A stretch of DNA of 13,040 bases from Pseudomonadota bacterium (GTDB lineage: Bacteria; Pseudomonadota; Alphaproteobacteria; Sphingomonadales; Sphingomonadaceae), in assembly GCA_023423775.1 (NCBI GenBank), contig JAFAEZ010000147.1:1-13040 (forward strand), written 5' to 3'. The notes below the pieces were generated by a model. It worked only from the letters and a program-made list of their open reading frames with translations. It was not told the origin of the DNA and searched no databases. Shown here in pieces: positions 13,029 through 13,040 of the stretch (the stretch's first letter is position 1; each line of letters opens with the position of its first letter). The position numbers were made by a program, and so were the translations under genes.

Positions 13029-13040
13029 GCGGACGAGGGG

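Overview
The window looks like the chromosome of a GC-rich alphaproteobacterium, most likely a sphingomonad (Sphingomonas or a close relative). Reasons: strong G/C third-position bias throughout the host genes; a gatCAB operon, the tRNA-dependent amidation route; a DUF3089 - ruvX gene pair divergent from gatCAB; and a trigger factor with a long Lys/Ala-rich tail directly downstream of a leucine tRNA. The genus is an inference from gene order and protein style, not from a marker gene.

Layout. (1) Positions 1-1588, plus strand: the 3' end of a small ribbon-helix-helix-like protein, then a TPR/SPOR cell-envelope protein, closed by a strong intrinsic terminator. (2) Positions 1587-6204, minus strand: DUF3089 hydrolase, ruvX (ATGA overlap), a secreted S9 prolyl-oligopeptidase-type peptidase with a palindrome just upstream, and pyrB, whose stop codon lies inside the terminator of the opposing SPOR gene. 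(3) Positions 6329-9575, plus strand: gatC, gatA and gatB, joined by 1-4 nt stop/start overlaps and divergent from the DUF3089 gene. (4) Positions 9588-9908, minus strand: a small secreted protein of unknown function. (5) Positions 10113-11398: an integrated 1.2-kb low-GC element in a tRNA-Leu(UAG) gene. (6) Positions 11463-13028, plus strand: tig.

The most interesting part is region 5. A truncated 5' half of a tRNA-Leu gene, still carrying a good promoter, lies exactly 1201 bp upstream of an intact tRNA-Leu(UAG). The two share a 25-bp perfect repeat that ends at the anticodon loop. The intact copy has U6 opposite G67 (wobble), while the truncated copy has C6, which would pair perfectly. The simplest reading is that an element recombined in the anticodon loop and replaced the host 5' half with its own copy. 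The element has no visible integrase. It carries a consensus sigma-70 promoter reading leftward into a 70-aa helix-turn-helix protein and a 66-aa protein with two CxxCxGxG zinc-type motifs, plus several palindromes and repeats. It could be a decayed remnant or a tiny non-autonomous (satellite-like) integrative element. The sequence alone does not decide.

Functionally the host genes are housekeeping: tRNA amidation (GatCAB), pyrimidine synthesis (PyrB), RuvX/YqgF nuclease-fold protein, nascent-chain folding (Tig), peptidoglycan binding (SPOR) and extracytoplasmic peptide hydrolysis (S9).
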